A stretch of DNA of 10,805 bases from Bdellovibrionaceae bacterium UBA6502 (GTDB taxonomy: Bacteria; Bdellovibrionota; Bdellovibrionia; Bdellovibrionales; UBA840), in assembly GCA_002436415.1 (NCBI GenBank), contig DJMA01000039.1, positions 1 through 10,805 on the forward strand, read 5' to 3'. The notes below the pieces were generated by a model, which saw only the letters and a program-made list of their open reading frames with translations, was not told where the DNA came from and ran no database searches. The translations under genes and the position numbers were made by a program. Positions 1 to 6,279 of this stretch are shown piece after piece. How positions within the stretch are numbered: the first letter of the stretch is position 1; the number at the start of each line of letters is the position of its first letter.

Positions 1-1
1 T

Positions 2-193
2 GTTGTTGGGCAAGGAGAACTTAAATCCTGAGGCTTTGATCCCTTGTTTAGTTTAAATCATACTTGTGGGATGTTGAGATATTCCATTTCAAGGCTGGTT
101 CGTAGAACTTGGACCACGACAAAACTTGCAGAAAGGCTGCAAGATCACATTGATATTTACATCAATTATCATAATCAAACACTTTTAAACTAA
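2..193 (+). pseudogene. C-terminal remnant of an insertion-sequence transposase, interrupted by TGA
   Basis: The frame beginning at base 2 and ending at TAA 191-193 reads VVGQGELKS, then a TGA stop (29-31), then GFDPLFSLNHTCGMLRYS and on through SRLVRRTWTTTK to a tail containing DIYINYHNQ. The pattern NHT..MLRYSISRLVRRTW followed by H.D.Y..YHN resembles the C-terminal end of IS1-like DDE transposases, which carry an R.sRLvRkt block and end in a helix with ..YN/HN. The match is from memory of the family, so the exact IS family is uncertain. Protein similarity seems to run on both sides of the TGA, which suggests a nonsense mutation (for example CGA to TGA) rather than a gene start. The 5' part lies outside the window. 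No functional product is expected from the visible part. Confidence 0.5.
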
Positions 194-337
194 TCATTAA
201 TTTTACCGGACAATTTTAAATAAAAACTCCCTAACAATTTTTTATTCATCCGCAATTAAGGGGGCCAGTTTAAAACAGAAACCTTCGAATAATCACTTTT
301 TTTATACTTTTCCAAAATCCTGATTTAAAATAACAAC
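194..337. other. AT-rich spacer between transposase remnant and first gene; possible IS end
   Basis: No gene is visible here. Two loosely similar stretches occur, around 207-226 (CCGGACAATTTTAAATAAAA) and 263-282 (GGGCCAGTTTAAAACAGAAA). They could be degenerate terminal repeats of the insertion sequence whose transposase ends at 193. The mate end lies outside the window, so this cannot be tested here. The stretch must also hold the promoter of the downstream four-gene unit. Confidence 0.3.
303..308 (+). promoter_or_regulatory. Candidate -10 box for the 338-3045 gene unit
   Basis: TATACT at 303-308 matches the sigma-70 -10 consensus in five of six positions and lies 29 nt before the ATG at 338, giving a predicted 5' leader of roughly 20-25 nt. 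No convincing TTGACA-like -35 box stands about 17 nt upstream. In DNA this AT-rich, TATACT can occur by chance, so this is a weak call. It is offered because it is the best candidate ahead of the unit. Confidence 0.22.
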
Positions 338-775
338 ATGCTATCATCAAACATTTACACCATCCAATTGGTCCTAGAGTGGATAATTTGTCTGTTACTT
401 ACAGGTCTTATATGGACAGTACAGCTAGTTCATTATCCGAGCTTTCAATTTATTGAGAAAGATAGTTTTGTAGAGTTTGAAAAATTCCATCAGAGAAAAA
501 TTAGTATTCTTGTCATTCCATTGATGATTCTTGAAGTTTTGCTTTCATTTTATAATTTATTTACCTCTAAACTTGGATTGATTTATCAAATCAGTTTTAC
601 CGCATTGGTTTTAATTTGGCTTAGTACCTTTACTCTTAGTGTGCCACTACATAATCGCCTATCTAAAGCTTATGACCCCAAAGCCATAAGTAATTTAATT
701 AATTCAAATTGGCCACGTACGATCTTATGGACGACTCGCTCTTTAATTCTTGGTTCTCTACTTATGAAAGGATAA
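338..775 (+). CDS. Small four-helix integral membrane protein of unknown function
   Basis: This 145-residue protein has four hydrophobic segments at about residues 8-31, 55-75, 80-102 and 127-143, so it should sit in the cytoplasmic membrane. Polar residues at helix ends look like family signatures: HYP (32-34) after helix 1, FHQRK (50-54) before helix 2, P61/M63/E66 within helix 2, VPLHNRL (102-108) after helix 3 and NWPRT (124-128) leading into helix 4. This pattern is reminiscent of small conserved bacterial membrane proteins of unknown function (DUF1772-like), but the family is not established here. The ATG at 338 has no clear Shine-Dalgarno; the preceding bases are AT-rich, so initiation may be leader-poor or weak. 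It is the first gene of a four-gene unit, and the next ATG follows its stop by 3 nt. No catalytic motif is visible. Confidence 0.8.
   Translation: MLSSNIYTIQLVLEWIICLLLTGLIWTVQLVHYPSFQFIEKDSFVEFEKFHQRKISILVIPLMILEVLLSFYNLFTSKLGLIYQISFTALVLIWLSTFTLSVPLHNRLSKAYDPKAISNLINSNWPRTILWTTRSLILGSLLMKG
767..772 (+). promoter_or_regulatory. Shine-Dalgarno site of the methyltransferase gene
   Basis: AAAGGA lies 6 nt before the ATG at 779 and overlaps the last codons of the preceding gene, whose stop TAA is at 773-775. This supports the chosen start and translational coupling between the two genes. Confidence 0.6.
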
Positions 776-778
776 TTT

Positions 779-1846
779 ATGCTAGAAAACCTTCTTCTCC
801 CTTTAAAAGAAAAAGCACATCATGGCCACATGAACGTTCGCTTTCTTAGCTATTTACTGGAATCTCTGCCAATTATAGCTGTAAGAAGACTCTTGCAGTC
901 CAAAAACCCTAATTTGATTCAAGCTCCTAGCAACTTCCCAGAAATTGCTAAACGTCACACACAAATGTTAATCGAAGAAGACAAAAGGATGATTCGCCGG
1001 GGTCTATATAGCTATCCAGAGTTCAGTTTCACCCAGCCCAAGAAACACCTTGTTAGTTACGTTCGCCTTCTCAAAGACTCAGTAAATGCGGCAATGAGAG
1101 CCAGAAAAAATAAAAACAGTGAATTTTCCAGTGATATAGCCAAAGACATTGAGACCTACCCTGAGTACTATCGGAGAAATTTTCATTATCAAACCGATGG
1201 GTATCTAAGCAAAGAATCCGCAGATTTATATGAACATCAAACTGAAATTTTATTTAGAGGTAGTCTTGCCTTGATGCGCAGAGTTTTACTGGCACCGGTT
1301 TGTGAAACTTTAAAATATAATAAAACAAAAAAACTAAAGGTCCTCGAAATTGCTTGTGGAACTGGAGAAGCCATTGATTTTCTAAGCTCTAACTATTCAA
1401 ACTTTGAATTATATGCTATTGACCTGAGCGAAGCTTATCTTGAAAAAGCTAAAGAGAAGGTTAAAAACAATCTCGAAGTGAATTTCCAGAAAATGGCAGC
1501 AGAGGACTTAAAGTTTTCCAATGACGAATTCGACATTGTATATTGCTGTTTTCTACACCACGAGTTACCTCAAGAAATTCGAAAAAAATCATTTGAAGAA
1601 GCTTACCGTGTTTTAAAACCTGGCGGGAAATTTGTAATGGTTGATTCTGTACAAAAAGGAGATCAACCGGATTTTGATTGGGCTCTTCATAATTTTCCAA
1701 TTGAATTTCATGAGCCATTCTATAAAAACTATACTCAAAAACCAGTAATAGAGCTTCACCAAGGTTTAAATATAACAAATCTACAAGAAGAAGTTCAATT
1801 ACTCTCAAAATCATTCAGCTACATAAAAGGAGAAGAGAATAGCTAA
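779..1846 (+). CDS. Class I SAM-dependent methyltransferase with long N-terminal extension
   Basis: This 355-residue, probably cytosolic protein has a C-terminal Rossmann-type methyltransferase fold of the UbiE/Methyltransf_11 type. Motif I is VLEIACGTG (188-196), which binds S-adenosylmethionine. The acidic residue after strand 2 is D215 in YAIDLS. Further on are AAEDLKFSNDEFDIVYC (240-256) and the PGGKFVMVD loop (281-289). About 180 residues precede this fold, including YYRRNFHYQTDGYLSKESADLY, a stretch that looks strongly conserved in a bacterial subfamily whose members share this extension. The extension makes it longer than simple UbiE-like enzymes, which have about 250 residues. The substrate is unknown; neighbours suggest a lipid or small molecule handled at the membrane. 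The start follows AAAGGA at 6 nt. The last codons overlap the next gene by 8 nt if that gene starts at 1839. Confidence 0.88.
   Translation: MLENLLLPLKEKAHHGHMNVRFLSYLLESLPIIAVRRLLQSKNPNLIQAPSNFPEIAKRHTQMLIEEDKRMIRRGLYSYPEFSFTQPKKHLVSYVRLLKDSVNAAMRARKNKNSEFSSDIAKDIETYPEYYRRNFHYQTDGYLSKESADLYEHQTEILFRGSLALMRRVLLAPVCETLKYNKTKKLKVLEIACGTGEAIDFLSSNYSNFELYAIDLSEAYLEKAKEKVKNNLEVNFQKMAAEDLKFSNDEFDIVYCCFLHHELPQEIRKKSFEEAYRVLKPGGKFVMVDSVQKGDQPDFDWALHNFPIEFHEPFYKNYTQKPVIELHQGLNITNLQEEVQLLSKSFSYIKGEENS
1827..1832 (+). promoter_or_regulatory. Strong Shine-Dalgarno that points to an ATA start at 1839
   Basis: AAGGAG at 1827-1832, inside the end of the methyltransferase gene, is the best ribosome-binding site in this stretch. 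The only codon at normal distance (6 nt) that opens the downstream frame is ATA at 1839. No ATG, GTG or TTG of any frame lies within normal spacing of it. Confidence 0.55.
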
Positions 1847-2327
1847 TTTAAAAAAACTCCTTCAATTAATTTTTTCTTCCCTTGGTTTCCCAATCTTTTT
1901 AACTTGGGTACTGAGTCTATCGCCTTTTGTTATATTAGGATTATTGATTAAATCCAGACCCGATTCTTATCCAGTGTTAGCTGTAGATAGTTCGGATACA
2001 ATTTGTAAAGCACTTGCGACAAAGAACCTAATCCCTTGGAAAGATTACGAATTTGAATACCAAGAAGTTAGTCAACATTACAATTGGGATACCTTTGTTG
2101 GGTATCAAATATTAATTAAACCAGTGGTAGTGCTTACAAGGAATTCCTTTCTTATTGATCCCATCGTGCACTTTTTTGTAATGCATTGGGTAGCAATTCA
2201 TAAAAAAATCATCTGGCAAAAGAAGCCTTTACCAATCGCGAAAGAATGTCTTCGAAAATTTGCAGTATACACTGCAAATGGTTTGGGTAGTTTTATCCTC
2301 CTATTTAGAGGAACTAACAATGCTTAA
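1839..2327 (+). CDS. Unrecognised membrane-anchored protein, probable ATA start
   Basis: I do not recognise this family. From 1839 the product has 162 residues. It begins (M)ANLKKLLQ and a hydrophobic stretch follows at about residues 9-35 (LIFSSLGFPIFLTWVLSLSP and on), consistent with an N-terminal membrane helix. A soluble part follows, with DSSDTICKA, HYNWDTFVGYQ and PIVHFFVMHWVAIHKK, and the extreme C-terminus is again hydrophobic (LGSFILLF). The only standard start in frame is TTG at 1944, which gives 127 residues, removes the helix and has only GGA 3 nt upstream. I prefer 1839 because AAGGAG lies 6 nt before it and because the resulting 8-nt overlap with the upstream stop (ATAGCTAA) has the same geometry as the next junction (ATGCTTAA at 2320-2327). 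The frame is open back to 1827, with a stop at 1824-1826. A sequencing error turning ATG into ATA is the main alternative. The C-terminus overlaps the dehydrogenase gene. Confidence 0.66.
   Translation: MANLKKLLQLIFSSLGFPIFLTWVLSLSPFVILGLLIKSRPDSYPVLAVDSSDTICKALATKNLIPWKDYEFEYQEVSQHYNWDTFVGYQILIKPVVVLTRNSFLIDPIVHFFVMHWVAIHKKIIWQKKPLPIAKECLRKFAVYTANGLGSFILLFRGTNNA
2307..2312 (+). promoter_or_regulatory. Shine-Dalgarno that fixes the dehydrogenase start at 2320
   Basis: AGAGGA lies 7 nt before the ATG at 2320. An earlier in-frame ATG at 2260 would add 20 residues ahead of the Rossmann strand (MLNIITAAADGIG) and lacks such a site. The start at 2320 puts the first beta strand at the N-terminus, as is usual for short-chain dehydrogenases. 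Confidence 0.6.
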
Positions 2328-3045
2328 CATCATCACTGCTGCAGCCGATGGTATTGGCCTAGCATTATATGAGCTTCTTAAAAGAAAATATCCTGAGGAT
2401 CATTTTATATTAACCCAAAGAAATGCCCTTAATAAAACAACTAGTGATAAGATCATCTTTCATAAATTGGATGCAACGGAAGAAACTGATTTCAGTGAGC
2501 TTGCAAATATATGTGAAAAACTACAGTTAAAAATAAGATATTGTATCAACACCATTGGCCTTCTAGAAGGTCCTATTTTACAAAAACCTGAAAGAAGAAT
2601 AACAGAAATTTGCGTTGAAAAAATGCTTCATAGCTTTCACGTAAACTCTCTTCCTATTTTACTTTTGGGCAAACATCTGTTCCCCTACTTCAAAAAAAGC
2701 CCCTCCCTAAAACTAATTCAATTATCTGCGAAGCTAGGGAGTATAACCGATAACCAATTTGGTGGTTGGCATTCCTACCGAATGGCAAAAGCTGCAGGTA
2801 ATATGGCTCTTAAAAACCTTAGTATCGAGCTAAAACATTATAATCCTTCAGCGATCTGCATTTCCGTTCACCCAGGTACCACTGACACTAAGTTTACTAA
2901 AAACTATTTGGAAACAGCTAAAAACAAATACCAAATCCATAGTTCCAAAAACACTGCATTAAATATAATAAAGCTAGCCGAAGAGCGAAGCCCTCAAGAT
3001 AGCGGATCCTTTTTTAACTGGGATGGAACAAAGCTAGACTTTTAG
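2320..3045 (+). CDS. Short-chain dehydrogenase/reductase, CsgA/C-factor-like
   Basis: This 241-residue enzyme has a classical-SDR layout. The cofactor-binding turn is T6-AAADGIG-13, a TGxxxGIG variant with Ala7 in place of the first Gly. The NNAG-like strand end is NTIG (77-80). Catalytic candidates are Asn109, Ser136 (QLSAKLGS), Tyr153 and Lys157 (YRMAK), followed by the HPGTTDT loop (184-190). The stretch LSAKLGSITDNQFGGWHSYR is typical of the Myxococcus CsgA / C-factor subgroup of SDRs. Arg34 just after strand 2 hints at NADP(H) preference, which is inference. It is a cytosolic oxidoreductase of unknown substrate. It is the last gene of the unit and overlaps the preceding gene by 8 nt, so translation is probably coupled. 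Subgroup resemblance does not imply a signalling role here. Confidence 0.9.
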   Translation: MLNIITAAADGIGLALYELLKRKYPEDHFILTQRNALNKTTSDKIIFHKLDATEETDFSELANICEKLQLKIRYCINTIGLLEGPILQKPERRITEICVEKMLHSFHVNSLPILLLGKHLFPYFKKSPSLKLIQLSAKLGSITDNQFGGWHSYRMAKAAGNMALKNLSIELKHYNPSAICISVHPGTTDTKFTKNYLETAKNKYQIHSSKNTALNIIKLAEERSPQDSGSFFNWDGTKLDF

Positions 3046-3133
3046 TTAAATTCCATTTTCTTTTTATTGAAAAAAACAAGAAAAAACAGAACTTGTTAGA
3101 AATAATAGTCTCAATATGGGAATTCACAAGAGC

Positions 3134-3149
3134 AAAACTCATAAGTTTT
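3134..3149. repeat. Perfect AT-rich dyad in the gap before the surface-lipoprotein pair
   Basis: AAAACT-CATA-AGTTTT is a 6-bp inverted repeat with a 4-nt loop. It lies in the gene gap 3046-3243, between the dehydrogenase stop and the first large lipoprotein gene. There is no GC-rich stem or T-run, so it is not a typical Rho-independent terminator. It could be an operator-like dyad or chance in AT-rich DNA. The rest of the gap shows no convincing terminator or full sigma-70 promoter. Confidence 0.25.
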
Positions 3150-3233
3150 ATATACCTATGGGAAATGATTAGTTTTCTTTAAATTTTCCAACCGTTTAAA
3201 CCGAAAACAACTATGTAATTTAATTTATTTTTT

Positions 3234-3238
3234 GGTGG
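3234..3238 (+). promoter_or_regulatory. Possible Shine-Dalgarno supporting a TTG start at 3244
   Basis: GGTGG lies 5 nt before TTG 3244. The earlier in-frame TTG at 3232 and GTG at 3235 have only AT-rich sequence upstream. Starting at 3244 also makes the N-terminus MRYF, matching MRNF at the start of the downstream paralogue. Confidence 0.4.
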
Positions 3239-3243
3239 ACGTT

Positions 3244-6200
3244 TTGAGGTATTTTCTAATTCATTTTGCTACATTATTATTCCTTGTGGGATGCTTGGAA
3301 AACTCTTCGTCTATCAAAGAACAAGAATCCGAAAAAAATAATTCTGAAATCTCATTGCAAGTTCAAGATGTTAGTGTTGTCGAGGGAAATGTAGGCTCAA
3401 AACTCGTCGATGTTAAAGTAACTTTTAGCGGTCCATTAGTCGCCTCCACTACTCTATTCTACACTAGTTATTCGGATTCAGCTTCAAGCCTTCAAGATTT
3501 CACCCCGACATTTGGAAGCCTGGAAGTTGCCATGGGAGAAACAGAAGCTCTAATTAAAGGCATTGAAGTACTTTCCGAGGGAAATTATGAGAATGACGAA
3601 AAATTCTTTCTCCAAGTTACTGGTAGAGATTTTGATATGTCTATTTCTAAAACTTCTGGTTTAATTGAAATTCAAAATGATGATTCTCCTCCGAGTTTAA
3701 GTATCGCAGATGCTACAGGCAATGAAACCAGTTATCTGGAATTTGAGGTTACAGCTAGCAAGAGGTCAGAAGTAGCAATTCCCATTGATTTTACCACAAT
3801 AGATATTGGCGATGCTAGTCCCATCATCGATTACTATAGTGAACCTGGCAGCCTTGTACTTTTACCTGGAAGAACTAAAACAACGATAAAAATATTTGCA
3901 CCCTATGATGAGCTTGATGAAGATTCTGAATCTTTTGATATTCAAATTTCATCCAGCAATTCAGAAGTTAACTTTACTAGGGATACTGCCACTGGCAATA
4001 TACTTGATGACAATGATTTTCCTGAAATAAGTTTTAGGCAAAGCACTCTAGATTGCTATGAACACCAGGGAAGTGTTAGTGTTGAACTTGAGTTAAATCA
4101 AATTTCTGGGCGTGATGTTACAGTAAATTTAAACATTATTAGTAATGACCTAAGCCCATCAGAATTCGATAATTTTCCTAGTTCAGTGACTATCCCTAAA
4201 GGGCAAAAATACTCAAGTTTTAGCTTTGACTTAAATGATGATTCGTTACCAGAATTAGTTGAGCAAATGATAATTGAGTTGGATTCTAATCCAACGAACG
4301 CAAAGCGTGGAGTAGCCAACCAGTTATCAATAGATGTGGCAGAAAGTGATCGATTGCCTCTGAATCTAAAAAATTTAGCTGAGAAAGGTCTTGGTTTTAC
4401 CATCCTTGGACAAAAATTTAAAGAGATGCAAAATTCCTATGTCATTGGTGATGTGGATAACAATGGCAGCACAGACATTTTTATGCAGAATCTAAGTACT
4501 AGTTACGGAGACCATAGTTACCGAAAATTTATTGTTTGGGGAACGCAAGGGAATCGAATTGAAGATGTAGTATTGGGTGATAGCTCGGGCTCTAACTTTA
4601 GTTACTACGCGAATGGCACAGGATTGGGTGAAGGCTATTGGACTCCACATTACACAGGGGATCTTGATTGTGATGGTATAGATGACATCTACTTTTTTCA
4701 TGGCAACGACAGTTCATTTATAAAGGGAAGCGCTTCGAGGCCAAGCTATTCAACTTTTAACCAACTTGCTCAGAATGAATTTGCAATTTGGAGTCAAACA
4801 TCAAGTCATGTTTTTCAAAGCTTGGGAGACTTAAATGGGGATGGCTGCATGGAGTATAGTCTTTCCCTCAATAGTTATGATTATGGAGTTGAAACTGGTG
4901 AAGGTAGAATGCTCCTCTACTACAACCAACCTGGCCAATTTAGTTCCAGTTATAATGAAGATTTTAGCAGCTCCTCTTTCGAAGATGCAATTTTCAGTGG
5001 AACAGTGGCAAAACCACACTTCGGTCACGCACGATTTGGTTCTCAGAATATGGGTGATGTCAATGCGGATGGCTACGACGATCTTTTTCTATCAGTCTAC
5101 AATGAGCAGTCTCTGATTTTATTTGGACAAGAAAGTAAGTTCACCAACCAAGATATTGACGGAATTATTTCAAACTATTCCACTCAGTACTTTAATATGA
5201 ATTATCAATCCTCTTGGCAACCAGGCAGTTCCGTTTATAATCACGGCCGAGTAATAGACTTTAATTTTGATGGAATACAGGATTTTATATTCCGAGGAGG
5301 CGGTCAATCTGCCTATGCATTTGCTTTAGGACGAACTGGCTCCTGGCCTACATCTAGTTTGATGAGTCGAATTGATTATGTAGCCATGGATGCCATACAC
5401 TTTCACTACGATGCACAATCATCAGGAGACAGAGATTTAGCGAACTTTGCCGACCTTAATGCCGACGGCTATATAGACTTTATTCGGGTTTTAAAAAATG
5501 ACAACCTAGATGGAAACTCCTCCGCACTATTGGTTCTTTGGGGTAAAGAGTTCACTCCATCGGCCATCGATGTAGACATTAGTTATGATCATAAGATATA
5601 TGGGGAAAAGAAATCAGATACTATCTCAAAAATTGAAACGGGAGACTTTAACGGTGATGGCATAGAAGATATCATGCTTCTTGGTCCTGAAAACACCGCT
5701 GTCTCCTATCAGGAAGGCAAAACCTACATCATCTACGGCAACAATTTTAACCAAGCCGTAGATTTTTGGGGAACCGGTGGAGATGAAAATTTAATAGGAA
5801 CAACTAGTGCTGAAACATTCTTTGCCGGTAGAGGCAATGACAATATCTACGGGATGGGGGGCGCCGATGTTCTTCAGGGTGGAGCCGGCGATGATTTTTT
5901 CTACATTTCTGACTATGATTTCAAAGTTATCAAAGGTGGACCGGGATTCGATACAATTCGAATTAGTGGATACAATCTAGACTTCTCTAGTGCCGCTACA
6001 GCAAAAATTCAATCCATCGAGGCTTTTGATCTGAAACATTCTAGTGCGGGTGAAACTTTAACGTTAAGCCATTTAGCAGCTCTCCGTCTATCTCGAAAGC
6101 ATGAAATTTATGTTCAAGCAAACTCAAACGATATTATTAACCTAACAGGGCCTAGTTCAACTTGGAGCTTATCATCAAGTACGACTAAAGATTCTGTTAC

Positions 6201-6276
6201 TTACAATCGCTACATATACTCAAAAAGTAATGCTGTGATTTACATAGAGCAAGGAGCGACGGTCAATTTACCGTAA
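3244..6276 (+). CDS. Large surface lipoprotein: three Calx-beta domains, FG-GAP propeller, RTX tail (copy A)
   Basis: From TTG 3244 the product has 1010 residues. A short Sec signal ends in the lipobox LVGC (lipidated Cys17) followed by LEN, with no Asp at +2, so an outer-membrane location is likely. Three Calx-beta domains follow at about 33-147, 151-259 and 260-370, ending in NDD, LDDND and VAESD. Seven DxDxDG-type calcium loops begin at residues 403, 473, 529, 605, 672, 737 and 801; their spacing of 56-76 residues suggests a seven-bladed integrin-alpha/FG-GAP propeller. About three RTX nonapeptides occupy 861-887, including GMGGADVLQ and GGAGDDFFY. A C-terminal beta domain similar to the ends of RTX adhesins runs to VNLP. 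Cys476 and Cys535 sit in loops 2 and 3. The role is probably calcium-dependent adhesion or surface binding; no catalytic site is visible. A further in-frame TTG at 3232 would add four residues. The paralogue starts 3 nt downstream. Confidence 0.85.
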   Translation: MRYFLIHFATLLFLVGCLENSSSIKEQESEKNNSEISLQVQDVSVVEGNVGSKLVDVKVTFSGPLVASTTLFYTSYSDSASSLQDFTPTFGSLEVAMGETEALIKGIEVLSEGNYENDEKFFLQVTGRDFDMSISKTSGLIEIQNDDSPPSLSIADATGNETSYLEFEVTASKRSEVAIPIDFTTIDIGDASPIIDYYSEPGSLVLLPGRTKTTIKIFAPYDELDEDSESFDIQISSSNSEVNFTRDTATGNILDDNDFPEISFRQSTLDCYEHQGSVSVELELNQISGRDVTVNLNIISNDLSPSEFDNFPSSVTIPKGQKYSSFSFDLNDDSLPELVEQMIIELDSNPTNAKRGVANQLSIDVAESDRLPLNLKNLAEKGLGFTILGQKFKEMQNSYVIGDVDNNGSTDIFMQNLSTSYGDHSYRKFIVWGTQGNRIEDVVLGDSSGSNFSYYANGTGLGEGYWTPHYTGDLDCDGIDDIYFFHGNDSSFIKGSASRPSYSTFNQLAQNEFAIWSQTSSHVFQSLGDLNGDGCMEYSLSLNSYDYGVETGEGRMLLYYNQPGQFSSSYNEDFSSSSFEDAIFSGTVAKPHFGHARFGSQNMGDVNADGYDDLFLSVYNEQSLILFGQESKFTNQDIDGIISNYSTQYFNMNYQSSWQPGSSVYNHGRVIDFNFDGIQDFIFRGGGQSAYAFALGRTGSWPTSSLMSRIDYVAMDAIHFHYDAQSSGDRDLANFADLNADGYIDFIRVLKNDNLDGNSSALLVLWGKEFTPSAIDVDISYDHKIYGEKKSDTISKIETGDFNGDGIEDIMLLGPENTAVSYQEGKTYIIYGNNFNQAVDFWGTGGDENLIGTTSAETFFAGRGNDNIYGMGGADVLQGGAGDDFFYISDYDFKVIKGGPGFDTIRISGYNLDFSSAATAKIQSIEAFDLKHSSAGETLTLSHLAALRLSRKHEIYVQANSNDIINLTGPSSTWSLSSSTTKDSVTYNRYIYSKSNAVIYIEQGATVNLP

Positions 6277-6279
6277 TTT

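Noticed and set aside
1461..1814. 117-codon open frame on the minus strand inside the methyltransferase gene
   Set aside because: It lies wholly within a well-supported gene with intact SAM-binding motifs and shows no recognisable domain.
2260..2319. Twenty-residue N-terminal extension of the dehydrogenase
   Set aside because: The ATG at 2320 has a good Shine-Dalgarno and places the Rossmann strand at the N-terminus; the extension lies in the coding part of the preceding gene.
3075..3097. AACAAG...CTTGTT inverted repeat after the dehydrogenase gene as a terminator
   Set aside because: The stem is only six mostly AT pairs around an 11-nt loop, and no T-run follows.
4835..5116. 93-codon plus-strand frame inside lipoprotein copy A
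   Set aside because: It overlaps the calcium loops 3 and 4 region of copy A in another frame; the protein is low in recognisable features, so it is a shadow frame.
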